DNA from: Phoronis australis
Lineage: Eukaryota; Phoronida; Phoronidae
Reading direction: 5' to 3'
Assembly (NCBI GenBank): GCA_002633005.1
Contig: NMRA01000264.1
Span: 104,039-168,038 of the forward strand
Length of the DNA stretch: 64,000 nucleotides
In this document: positions 1-11,075 of the stretch, in pieces
How the letters are laid out: each line of letters starts with the position of its first letter
How positions within the stretch are numbered: the first letter of the stretch is position 1
Notes under the pieces: model-generated
Databases searched by the model: none
What the model was told of the DNA's origin: nothing
The model's input: only the letters and a program-made list of their open reading frames with translations
Translations under genes and position numbers: made by a program

Positions 1-780
1 CCCCCGTACAACAACCGTGTCACGTGTAAGTCCAATACACACACAGACACATGCACACACGCATACATACAGAGTAGTGGAGCAGTTAAGTGCAAAAATC
101 AGAAGAATCATTAACTTCATGATACAAGCACCAAATATGGTCTGTGTATCCAACAGAGAGTGTTGTTTCATAAAAGAACGTGAGCCACACAAAAAAAATC
201 AAAATGGCACCCATTTTCAAGATGGCCGTCATTTGCTAAGTTTAATCTCAAATGTTTTTGCACAGAATGGGGTTTTAGCAATGTTTTTGATTTTGGTGTC
301 AAAATATATGTAATTTTGCACGTGAAATCTAAAGTTCTATGCTTGAAATAAATATTATGAACATTAGTAACACGTTTTGCTCGTTTTATCTGGAAAGAGG
401 GAAAATATACCCTCAACGTAGAGGAAAGTAACGTCCACCTGAAATACGCAGAGATCTGTTCACCACTTCCGCTATGGATAATATCGATCACAATCCAACT
501 TCTACAACGACCAGCACATCTTTTCACGGAACAAGCATTTCTCTATTTCAGCATCCCACTCAATAAAATGATGGAGATAAGCTGCAGTTGACAGGCAGCA
601 AGACAAAGATAGTTCCTGAACTTCCTACCTCTTATACGAACGTTCGACCTGCAACAATAGACAACCACGTCCTTAAGCATTTGCCTTACCATTGCTCGAC
701 ATCAACATGCTACAAGCACAGCGAGTCTAACATGGTCTGCCCATTATGCAGAGAAGAAAAATAGTGCTACATATCAGGCC
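1..780. other. intergenic sequence, no gene recognised
   Basis: No ORF here resembles a known protein. A CA-rich stretch (about 35-70) is a short microsatellite. Around 190-235 there is a motif with paired ATGGC/GCCAT words that recurs in inverted orientation near 2665-2700, on the other side of the transposon-like pseudogene. These may be the ends of one degraded element. Confidence 0.5.
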
Positions 781-2345
781 TGTATGTCTGCTATGATGCC
801 TTTGCTGAGAGATGAAGCTCAGTCTGTAGCCACAGTTCGACGTGCAATGGATAAGATCAGAGATGCAGTGAAAACTCTGGACAAGTGCTTGTGATCAATG
901 CGGATCAACCAATTTACGTGATAGCAAAGCAGTGACAGTGGCAGTGGCCTGAAGAGTACGCTAAGCAGGGGTTTACACATCGAAATGACCGCGCTACGCT
1001 CTCTGGATTTCCTTCTTCAAGGCAGTGGGTGACAGGAGCTCTAACTGAAGCAGGCTCACCTGGCACAACTGATTCATTCCTGAGGACTGGTGCGAACGTC
1101 GCAAACCACAGAGCCCTAAGTCTCAGTACTGGCATCTTGAGCTGTCGATGGAGTTAGTCACTCTGATTTTCATCAGGTCTTTGAGAGAAGCTTATTTCAG
1201 TCTCTATCGCCTTTCTAGGGTGTGAGCTGATCCCACGCCTGTTCGCAAACAACAATGTGAACTATGCACGGTGGCTTCCAGTTCACTGCTTGACATGATG
1301 ACTTTGGACGAAACACATCCTAAGGTTGCAGCAGCTTTTAATGATGGGAAGTTCGTTGTCCATAAGTCAGACAAAGCTTTTTCTGCAATGGTAATCGACC
1401 AAGCCCATGAACAGGCCAATACTGTCATCAAAAGTGATGGTGTAATGATTGGAATCACCGAAGACGCAATAGCCCTAAAAGATGGACAGTTGCTGGCCCT
1501 GTTGTCTGTCAGCTCATAGAGCAATTTGAGGAGTCATTAGTGTTGAGAGATGCGACCCACCAGACAAGCCACCACGAACAGAACGTGACCAATCAGAGAA
1601 CATTCATGGAAAAGGTACAAAGATTGACCAGCACAATAGAGGGAATGGGCAATACATTTGAAGAAGAAACTGGAGATCTGCTGAGCCTGGACAATAAAGA
1701 TTTTGCTCACCAAAACGGGACCGAAAGGGTGCTTACACAACTCTCAATTAGGAAGGCGTGCTTTGAGGAATTTATAGCCACACTAGAGAGTGAAGACACT
1801 GGCTCTTATGCTCCTATAAAAAAGGCAAAGAAGGATGACTGTAAGCTGATTTCTAGGCTATTCATCTCCTGTCGGAACAGAGAATGTGATGTACAAGTTT
1901 TTTTTTCTCCACGAGAATCAGCCATTCCCAGCAGCTCTCAGCAACGGCGGAATTCTGCAGGTCTGCCAGAATTCACAGCTAGCTGTCATTACTGAAGCCA
2001 AGGTTACACTGCCTGATGAAGAACCTGTGATTGATGCCATCATAATCGATGGCTCAGCTCTGGTCAGTGCCCTGCCTCAAAGAACTTCGAAGACATTTGT
2101 AGAGTATGCCCTGCTGGAAATTGTCCTAAAAGTTAAATCATGGGTCATGAAATATCAGAGAACAGACATTGCATTTGACGTTTATATAGCATCCAGTCTG
2201 AAATCAAAACACGATCGAAACGTGGACATGGCGCCTGACGCTGGGTCACAGGGACTGGAAAGGTGCCACGAAGCTGGCTTACCTTCTTCTGTCATTCTGC
2301 CAACAAAATTGGGCTGTTTGAATTCCTGGCTCTGGTTTGTCAGCC
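780..2345 (+). pseudogene. frameshifted pseudogene of a repetitive invertebrate protein family (probably mobile-element derived)
   Basis: The reading frame is broken but continuous homology can be followed across at least three frames. Segments in order are: DQPIYVIAKQ at about 902-931; EMTALRSL then LLQGSG and TGALTEAG at about 983-1050; NNNVNYARW then THPKVAAAFNDGKFVV and VIDQAHEQ at about 1250-1415; AGPVVCQLIEQFEES at about 1491-1535; LFISCRNRE, then after a frameshift in a T9 run FFFLHENQPFPAALS at about 1860-1940; VIDAIIIDGSALV and IAFDVY at about 2030-2190; finally, in another frame, VPRSWLTFF and NKIGLFEFLA at about 2262-2330. From memory, this segment order matches a high-copy uncharacterised protein family found in corals, molluscs and deuterostome invertebrates. 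At least three indels (near 1485, 1900 and 2220-2260) and internal stops show that the copy is dead. The catalytic role of the family is unknown to me. Confidence 0.7.
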
Positions 2346-3500
2346 CAGTGCGTGGAATGGGGATGGAATCAAGAAGGAGACAACTGGACAGTTATCTGAG
2401 ATGCACGGCTTTGTGTAGCTGTGTGTGCAATGAATGAAGCATTCATGACCAAAGCGATTTACTGTTCATTATCTGTTCAGCAAGTTTTGCAAAAAAACAG
2501 TCGAAAATCGTAAAATAGTTGTTTTGCCTGAGTAAAATAATGTTTGTATTTGCAGCTATTTGTACATTATATTCTAAGATGTCTGAAATGCATGAAACGA
2601 TGTTTAAATAAACAAAATTGAATAACTAGGTCGAGTGATATCTACAAAATGAAAAACCAAGGCCCCGATGGAGGCCATCCTGAAAATGGCCGCCATTTTG
2701 CTTTTTCACGTGTCTAACAGCTTTTTTAAATCTACACCCTATCAGAAATTTATGTGCCAAATTTGGTACTTGTATCATAATTGAACGGTTCTTCAATTTT
2801 CTACTCCACTAATAAAAACGTACAAGATAATTTGCTAGTAGATAACATTTGTTGAACACGCAACGAAGACACAGAGATCTCGGCGAATATCTTTGAAAAT
2901 TATCAACAGTGAACATTGTTGTGTGTTCAAAAATACATAACTACAAACTTCCATATATTTATACATCAGAATAATGTGACAGCACCTCATGTGAGATTTA
3001 TTGTTAGGCGTACAATTTTCCTGGAAGCAGATGTACTCCCCACCTTTTGAAGCCTTTATAGTATACATGCTTACGCTATGATCCTTACACCATTGCTCTA
3101 ACTCACCGCGGGAGGCACTGTGCTTTCCGTAAACACATCGTAAGCACGTTTCCTTTGAAATTCACGTGTCACAGAGAAGGAACATTCAGCAGACATGCCA
3201 TAGGCCGTTCCTCTGTTTAGCCTTGATTCATGGTGGATATCAAAGGGGTGCTCCTTGCGTAGATGGGACTTAGCATGATTCTGATCTGCATCGGAAAACA
3301 TAGGATAGGATTGAATCTATTGAAAAGTGAAACCTAATTTGATGACGGATGACAGAAGGTTGATAAACAAAAACACAACAGTCAAATATAACATTATAGA
3401 TGATTTAATAAAAAGGAAATTCCACATGAAATGAAAGGCACCAGAAAATACAGACAGCATATTATATGGTTCTCTTAAATGCGTTTTAGCATCGGAGATA
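2346..3500. other. intergenic sequence, no gene recognised
   Basis: AT-rich sequence. The only structure seen is the ATGGCC/GGCCAT-rich block at about 2660-2705 noted above. Short ORFs on both strands have no recognisable motif. Confidence 0.5.
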
Positions 3501-4065
3501 TGAAACACTAAATGAATGAACGATTAGGTTACGCAACACTGATGTGGACTATCTCAAGAACTAAGCATCCTCGAGCTAAATTTACATTGTGGAGATCTGG
3601 GCATTTTAGAGTGCAATCACTGAACTGGATAATGTTATCACGTGAAATTTGGACCGCTAACTCACCGAAAGCGTCAAAACCAAATGGATCGGTCCCAAAA
3701 CAAGATACTAAAACATTGAATATCAAAGACGGGTCTGTGGGTCTGCATGGTGCTTTGAACACCAGGGGATTCACAATGAAATATCAACGGGAACGTTTGT
3801 GTGCGAATTCCCTAAATGAGGCAATTAGTACAGTCCGTGCCATGTTTGAAAAACACACCATGAACGTAAGTCCTGAATGAAAATATTTTTAAGATCATAA
3901 TTAAATCAACTATTGAAATGCGTTCACTGACAGACGATACCAAAATAGTATGGACATGAAAGCAGTTTTTACACGATTCACAAAAGCCTAAAAACGAATA
4001 TTGTCTTGTGAAAGGAAAATCCTGATGATAATTTACATACGACAAAGAAACTCTAAATGTGATAC
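3500..4065 (-). other. possible 3' exon region of the ROCO gene (unresolved)
   Basis: The COR exon appears to end at a GT donor near 4065/4064, so the gene should continue at lower coordinates on the - strand. An open stretch at 3529-3774 (-) encodes about 80 residues, including NPLVFKAPCRPTDPSLI, and could be part of a last exon. I see no domain in it and no convincing acceptor that keeps the frame. An overlapping open stretch on the + strand (3512-3880) has no recognisable motif either. Confidence 0.2.
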
Positions 4066-7000
4066 CTCTTGGTAGGACGACATCCACAGCTACCTTTCCG
4101 TTGGCGCTGTTCTCACATGGAAGATATTTTCCCAACTTTTCTCTCGCCTGCAGCAGCTTGTCAGCAAGAAAGAAAGACGGTGTCTCTTGATCACTGGTCA
4201 GACAATGAGGGCACAAGTACATTATGTCACAAGGAGCCCCGGGCCATTTTTTCATGAGGCTCCTTATACCAGTGTAGGCATGTTCAAGTTTCGACCACAA
4301 CGACGAAACGTCATTCCCCCATAAAGCCAATGCGACAACTATGTCAGTGCCTTCACATTTTCTAGTGAACAATGCTTTGTCGTCGTCCTTTTCCAAATAG
4401 ATGCCGTCTTTCCAGATCATGAAATCCAACAAAAAATCTTCAAACAGCTGACGCAAGAGGACCATAGCAAGCTCAAAGAAGCCTTCAGGACACTGCATGG
4501 GAAAGCAAAAATTGAGCTGGTACTGATGTTCGTTTGACAGGCGAGACAACAATCGTTCTTCAAGAGCGGTAGGTTCATCATTGCTGAGAAACCAAGGAAA
4601 GAGCAGTGCTTCGACGCAGTCTTCTTCGCTTACAGTGAAGCACAGGAAAAACTTCTTTAGAAGGTGAATCATAGTTCTAAACATGTCCTCGTCTGTAACG
4701 ATACGTTTCAGTAAGCAGTGTAGAAGTTTTGTCGAGATCTGGCCATGCTGCAAAAAATTCACCTTTTCCAGTTTAAATGCTGCTTTACTGAAACATGTCG
4801 CAAAATCGGAATTACTGTGGTCTAGCAACCTGTCCATATCATGATGAAAGATGGTTTTCAGAAATTCTACAACAACATCACATCTGTGGAACACATATTG
4901 TCGAAGTCGAATGTCTTCTTTGAACCAAAGGAATATTCCACACTGGTGCTGATACTCGAGAAGAGCCTCTGCAGTCTCATGCGACTCTTCTATTGGGAAA
5001 CCATTGTTGGTCAATCCTTGGCGTACAATTTCACAAAATTCATCATGCTTGATGAAACTTTTCCTCCTCACATCTTCTCTATCCATTCGGTCCTGTATGG
5101 TTAACCAGGACGCTGGAAGGGTCACGGCTTTACGCTTACAACAGCTGATCAGTTCAGACTCAAGTTCAGCGATACCCTGCAGGGACTTAGAACTTACTAC
5201 AAACACGTGATCAGATTGAATCAAATTTGATTCGATTGACTACAATTCCCTGCCTTTTTTGTCTTCAATTTCCATGAGATATCTTGAGTAATTACGAAAA
5301 TCAGCTCTGTCGTCTTCTTTGGAAGATTTTAACGCCAGCTCTATGTTGCGCAGTTGAGTTTTGATACATTCCACCATTCGCACTTGTTGTTGACAGATAC
5401 GAGATGTTACGTCCGCTGTCGCGGTTTTGATTTCTTCATCAGCACAGTAGTCACTGTGAGTTCCAACAATAATCACAGTTGCCCTGGGCGACATGAACAT
5501 AAGTGACTTCAACCAGCGGCCAATCATGTGGTCATATTTACCCTTAGAGTATTTGAACAAGTCAAAAACTAAGAAAGCTATAATGCCAGAGCATAGAAAG
5601 AAAGTGTGTGCTAGCTCATATATATGATGGCCCCCAAAGTCAGTGATATGAACTTTCAGCTCATCATTCACATTCCAGATGTATTTCTCGAGAACATGTG
5701 TCTGTTCATCGACATCAGTTAGGTATGACTTTCGTTCTTTCATTGTTAGTGCTAGACTGGTTTTGCCTGCTCCAGTTTCTCCTAAAATAACGATTTGTTG
5801 CTTGGCGATGGCACATTCACTGTGTCGCAAATCTCTGAAATATTGAAATATCGGGCGTGTGCCACTTTTGCAGATTTCGACAGGCGGCCTTGTTAATGGG
5901 TTTCCATCTAGACCAATGTAATTCAGTGATTCGCATAGATCGATATAGAGCGGAAGCTGGTACAGGCTGTTACCGCTAAGGTCCAGCTCCTCTAACTTCT
6001 TCAGTTGACTGACCTCATCAGGGAGCTCAGATATCTTGCAGTTTGTACACCCAAGAGAGTATATATTAACGCACTTGCAAATGGCTTTCAAATCAGTGAT
6101 TTCGTTGCGGGATAAATCAACAATACTCAGGTCTCTAAGCTGCCTTATGTCATTTGGAATGCTCGTCAACTTGTTCCCACCCACTCGTAGCTCCTGCAAG
6201 TTTCTACACTCACAAAGTGCTCCGAGGTCACTTATCTTATTGTTGGAAAAATATACACGCTTCAACTCTTTTAAGTTCCCTATTTCAATGGGAATGTCCT
6301 TTAACTCATTTTGAGACACATGTATCTCTTGCAGGTGTCTACATTCACAGAGTGCTCGGAGGTCGCTAATCTTATTCTTAGATATATAAACACGCTTCAG
6401 TCCTTTTAAGTTCTTCATTTCCTTTGGAATTTCCATTAGTTCATTTCCAGACATATGAAGTACCTGAAGGTTCACAGAAGCGCATAATGCCCTCATATCA
6501 CTTATTTTGTTGTCGGTTAAACTAACAAATTCCAACTCTTCTAAGCTCATTATCTCGGTCGGAATATACGTTAATGTGTTGCCCGTCATGTACAAAGCTC
6601 GCAGCTTTAAGCATTGACAAAGTGGAGCCATGTCACTCAACTCATTGCCGGATAAGTCAACAACCTCCAACTCTCTTAACATCTTCATCTCAATTGGAAT
6701 ATTCTTTAACACGTTGCCGCGCAGATAAAGCGCGCGCAGCTTTATGCAATGAGTAAGTGGCTTGATGTCATCGATTACGTTATTTGACAAATTCAGTTCG
6801 TTCAAATTTAACAACTGCTTCATATTGCTTGGAATGATCTTTAAGTTATTGTCGTGAGCAGCAAGAGTTTTCAGCTCTCTGCACTGGCATAGAGGCGTAA
6901 TGTTGTCGATCTGATTGTTAGATATGTCAACGTCCTTCAACTCTCTTAACTTCCCTACGTCAGTTGGGATATCCTTTAGTTTATTGCTGTTCACGTACAA

Positions 7001-7386
7001 TACTCGCAGTTGGGTACACTCGCTCACTGGGGTAAGGTCTGTGATCTCATTCCTGGATAAATTTATTTCTTCCAATTTCGTTAGCATCTTGACACCACTC
7101 AGAATGAACTTTAAGTTATTCTCCTGAACATCGAGAATCTTAAGACTCAAAAGTAAAAATGTCACTTCAGGGATTGTTGTCAGACAATTACCTGATATGT
7201 TAAAGTGTACGAGATTCTGGCAATAAGCAAGACCTGCAGGAATTTGAGTGTCTTTTAAGTACATACAGCTAAATACTACGGATGTGCAATTTTCTAATTT
7301 TTGCAATATCCCCGTATGTTCCTCCCGATTAGTGTCAATTTTTGACAAGAACTCCAACGCTGCTCTTCCCTCCAACGATTCTTTCT
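4066..7386 (-). CDS. ROCO-family protein (LRR - Roc GTPase - COR), large internal exon with an in-frame TAG
   Basis: This - strand exon starts at a good acceptor (pyrimidine-rich, TTGTAG) at 7387/7386 and probably ends at a GT donor at 4065-4064. The N-terminal half (about 7265-5930) holds roughly 18-20 leucine-rich repeats, with units such as LRELKDVDISNNQIDNITPL alternating between two subtypes. A Roc (Ras-of-complex) GTPase follows: P-loop GETGAGKT at about 5765-5788, switch motif DFGG at about 5632-5645, and G4 motif THSD at about 5455-5466. After the TAG at 5240-5242 the same frame continues as the COR domain (5239-4066), including HVFVVSSKSLQGI and a late CPHC. ROCO proteins are signalling GTPases in which Roc-COR works as one unit. 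Coding starts upstream, since there is no ATG before the first repeats. Either this allele is null, or the stop is read through, or the base is wrong. The family call is firm; a specific orthologue is not assigned. Confidence 0.85.
5240..5242 (-). other. in-frame TAG between the Roc and COR domains
   Basis: On the - strand the frame reads ...KKGREL-TAG-SIESNLIQSDHVFVVSSK.... Both flanks are in the same frame and both match ROCO proteins, so this is a single nonsense codon and not a frameshift. No donor/acceptor pair with a pyrimidine tract would remove it neatly. Confidence 0.85.
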
Positions 7387-7589
7387 TTCTACAAGAAATA
7401 ATAAGACAAGGTTAATCAGTGTCAAAGTTAAAGCAAGACTACGCACGTTTTGAGTAGGCTTCAAACACATGCCACTGACTAGACATTTGAACTGACTTAC
7501 AAAAAACTGCAAAATAACGTAGTTGCTATTCACGTAACGGACCGATGTGCATTAACACAGGCGTGACGGGGAATGTATAACATGGCCCG

Positions 7590-8140
7590 GATCACAGTAT
7601 TTATTATTATTATATTTATTTATTATAGTGACATAAGGGTGCCAATAAATACAATATCAAAGACAGAATATTCACCACACCCCACAGCCTCGATGGGCTT
7701 ACTCAGTCACCTAATAATAATTAAATCATTACATAACATTTTGCACAAGCTCAAATATGACCACTTCAGACCAGTTTATAAGCAAACAATTACTTCTAAC
7801 CTGCAAAGCGTCTTGAATGAATTTCGCTAGACCTTTCAAGTTATTTTGGAATATTTGAGGTAGGGCAGAATCCCGTATAAAGTATGGTCGAATGTGAGTA
7901 TATTTTTCACAGTCAAAAATGAAATGAACTTCATCTATTCCGTCTTTACAAACACGACAAATTCGCTCATTCACAGGAATTCCGAAGTACCGCCCCACCT
8001 CAACCTCTAATGGTAAAATACCTGCTCTCAATCGAGCTATGACGGAACTCTGAGACACCGGCAGACGTAAATACTCTTCTACACAATAGTCATTCTTAAC
8101 TGATTTATATAAGTACAGTTTTGGTTTCTCAGTGATTACT
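7590..8140 (-). mobile_element. truncated LINE 3' end (C-terminal tail of reverse-transcriptase ORF)
   Basis: The - strand encodes, in frame from about 8135 to 7729, EKPKLYLYKSV followed by VIARLRAGILPLEVEVGR and ERICRVCKDGIDEVHFIFDC. The pattern of RxR/C-G-x-LP-I/V-E-x-GR, ERxCxxC and HF-xx-C is the C-terminal cysteine/histidine knuckle of many non-LTR retrotransposon ORF2 proteins. The 3' end lies at the lower coordinate, next to an AT-rich simple tail (about 7600-7626, TTATTATT on the + strand). There is no upstream reverse transcriptase, so the copy is 5'-truncated. It lies just upstream of the first visible ROCO exon. Confidence 0.75.
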
Positions 8141-10590
8141 TTTAATCAGTTTAACTCTTCTAACTGGAACCTGAATGTTTTGAAGTTTTCGAGAGACACA
8201 ACTTGCTTGTTCCTGAAATTTTCTAAAAAGTCACACTTCTCCATAATTTTAAATATTGAACTTGACCAATTACAGGAGTTCCGATGTTTGAGGTCCCATA
8301 AAAAGACTTTTTTGCAATTCTGCTTTCATAGAACTAAAAAAAGCCTTTCCCAGTTGCCACTGATCACTTCAGTTTTGTTCGTGATTCACTCACCTGTTCA
8401 TCGCAAAAATCCTCCCGGTCGCCACTCATACCTCCATCGCCTACAAATTATCTTTACTCTCTCGAAGCATATTTGTGACTACATTTCATTAACCACGATC
8501 GATTCGGTGACTTGTGTTTGAGAGCAGAACGCGGGTGTTGATTCGATTTTATTGTTCGTGATATCCGACTACGTTGATTAGCAGCATGAGTTTATAAATA
8601 TAACATTGGTTTAAAGACAATCAAACTTGCATTTATTTACTCACTGTTCGTCTTCATTTTCAACGTCATTTTCATCCTCACCAGGATCAAAACTCTGGTT
8701 ACAAGCCATTGTCTCAGTATTTCACTCAGAACTCAGCGACAGCAAATAAAGCTCCTGCGGAATACGAAAATGCAAAAGTAATATCTGCTGCAGAGCATGA
8801 CTCCATCTGTCGGTTATGTCAATATCAATTATTTCAAATCTGGTCACTTATAATCATTCCAAATCTTCATCAAATTTTATTTTTGTTACACAGCGAAAGT
8901 AAACTGTGCGACTGCTTCATGCAACCAAGCTCTGGGGACTGACTGTTGATATCAATCACTATTTGTTTTTTGACTCGGTATCGATACAAACACGTTACTT
9001 TTGAGGAGTCATACAGGGAGGCCCCTCCGTGCCTAGACAACAAAAAACACTAAACTTCATGCCCTAGATGAGTTTTAAGCTTGTATTTCGTCAATCACTT
9101 CTGCTCATGCTCCGTAACAATTGTTAAAAATAGGTCAATATTTTTATGCCGTTGTTGTAATACACAATACATCCCTATAATAGCTAAATGTTGCTCGGCT
9201 TTGGGACATTTTCTGGTTGTATGGGGACATCAATAAAGCCACCTATTATCCGTAGTATAACAAAACAGGAGAAACAAATACGAACAAGCTAGCTCACGAC
9301 TTGGCCTACCATGATCCTAAAGGACAGAACCAGTGGTAATTTCATCAAATAAGTTGGTCTTCTCTGACACACTGTAAGGACATAAATCTTTGAAGTGTCT
9401 TTCCAAAATCCGCAATGCATAAAAATAGCAGCAATAACAGCAGGTCCACTTATTAGACATTTCGAACCTACATACCGAAGTCTAATTACCTTTTTCAATC
9501 TAATGATTTACCGGTATATAGGATTCTTAAACTAATGGAAGGGTATACAATACATACTTTCAAATCTGCCACAACGTTTAGAAACTTGACCTCGTGAAAA
9601 GCGTTTGTCAACGATTGCTCTGTGTGTTTCATCAGCAGACATTGGTAATCGATTTATGTCTGGCGTCATTTCTTACTTTTGACGATGGTCATGAGTCAGG
9701 GTATCTGCCAGCTCCACAGACGAGCACGGTTTTGAAATCTACGCTTAGTCCCATGTCTACTACAACGGCGATGAACTAGGCAATCTACTACCCCCAGAAT
9801 GGCAGTAAATATTTTGAGTTTATCCTGCCATTACAAAGTCAAGCGGCAGGTAAATTATGGCTGCTCATCATTACGAGGCTGCATAATATGTAAAGGCTAC
9901 TACTGACATAGAAATGGAAAGTGTAGTGCTCCAGTCTAAATATTAAAATCTGAAGCCATTTAAAGTCTATTCAATTGACCTAAAGACCAAAGTAAGAAAG
10001 AGAAGAGAGTGAAATGTTTTCAGATAGTGATAGGAAGTTTTAAATTCAGAAAAGGTTACCATGGTTGTTTCTTTGGATGCAGATGCAGCTTGACCTTGCT
10101 TGAAATGCGGAAGTTATCCTGTAGTCACATGACTGAGATTCGTATTTACTCAGTATTCGTCGCAGCTTTGCGGCTCTAACTGTTTACAACCAACTACTAC
10201 GAAAAGAAAGCGTGGACAACGTTTGAGGTCAAAGGATGTCACGTGCTCCGAGCGCAACTTTCAAGGGGGCGCGAAAAATGAAAATTGTGGGTGACGACGA
10301 AAATTCTTGGCGAGGGACTAACTCCAATTTGACGGCGCTTGTCAAAATTGGTCAGTGACAACCCGTAAGGAGGTAGTGCCGTAGGAAGCGGGGGGGCGGG
10401 GGGAGGCTCGTGCCCCCCAAAAATTTGTAGTCGTCAGGGTTAAACCATGGCAACCGACATAGGCTTGGGGTCGAGGACAGTCGAGAAAAGAAAGACTACG
10501 AATACGAATAAGAGAGAAAATTCAAGAGAATATTTGACAACTCAGTTTCAGTGCACGGTTTACCCTTTGAAGTCCTTAGCCAGGACATTG
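8141..10590. other. intergenic or intronic sequence, no gene recognised
   Basis: No ORF here shows domain motifs. The region could contain 5' exons of the - strand ROCO gene, which I cannot identify. A G-rich block at about 10388-10425 with a C-rich partner (GCCCCCC) resembles the termini of repeats elsewhere in the window. Confidence 0.5.
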
Positions 10591-10596
10591 TTGTTA

Positions 10597-11075
10597 GGCA
10601 GTGGCGGATCTAGGATATCACAAGGGGGGCCAATATTTTGTCTGTAAGCATTTGCGCAAAGCACGGTTGTAGATGCGTATAGCATCGAATGGGGAAAAAA
10701 CAAAAAAACACGGAGAACGTGTCCAACAGAAGACTCTGCATTTCCGCAGACTCGAACCCACTACCTGGCGGATTGAGCGCGCGTAGTTTACCACTACACC
10801 ACCACGATTTAACTCTTTATAGATTCACATAGACCTACTTGTTTATGGTCCACAACGTTTGCGCGGGAAACTTACTTCTTTTTGTAATGCGTATTACACC
10901 TTTTAAATTTTGTGCAATCAGTTCGTAACAAATTTTTTGTATTTAAAATTGTCTTCCATTGCCCAAAAGACCAAATCGTGTGGGCAATAATGACGCGATT
11001 GCGTTAGAAATCGTATTAAGTTAAGGTTTGACAAAGAGAGAATTATGTTTCTGAGTGATTCACTAAGGCTTCGAT
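10597..11075 (-). repeat. interspersed repeat with internal tRNA-like (A box/B box) module, copy 1
   Basis: The block is homologous to 37622-38150 over nearly its whole length. On the - strand, about 10805-10735 reads as a tRNA-like head: A box TGGTGTAGTGG, then B box GGTTCGAGTCT about 35 nt later. The end at 10597 carries the CCTAGATCCGCCACTG type of terminus on the - strand, followed on the + strand by a GGGGGGCC run. Because the tRNA-like part is internal, this is either a composite SINE-like element or a larger repeat that captured a tRNA-derived segment. Confidence 0.65.

Noticed and set aside
3512-3880. 122-residue open frame on the + strand beside the ROCO gene
   Set aside because: It has no recognisable motif and overlaps another open stretch on the opposite strand. 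It is probably chance.
5273-5330. Cryptic intron that would splice out the TAG in the ROCO exon
   Set aside because: A GTAATT donor and a TTGTAG acceptor exist on the - strand, but there is no pyrimidine tract and the removed residues would be a continuous part of the frame.
10735-10810. Functional tRNA gene on the - strand
   Set aside because: A and B boxes are present, but the acceptor stem does not pair and the segment is part of a dispersed repeat.
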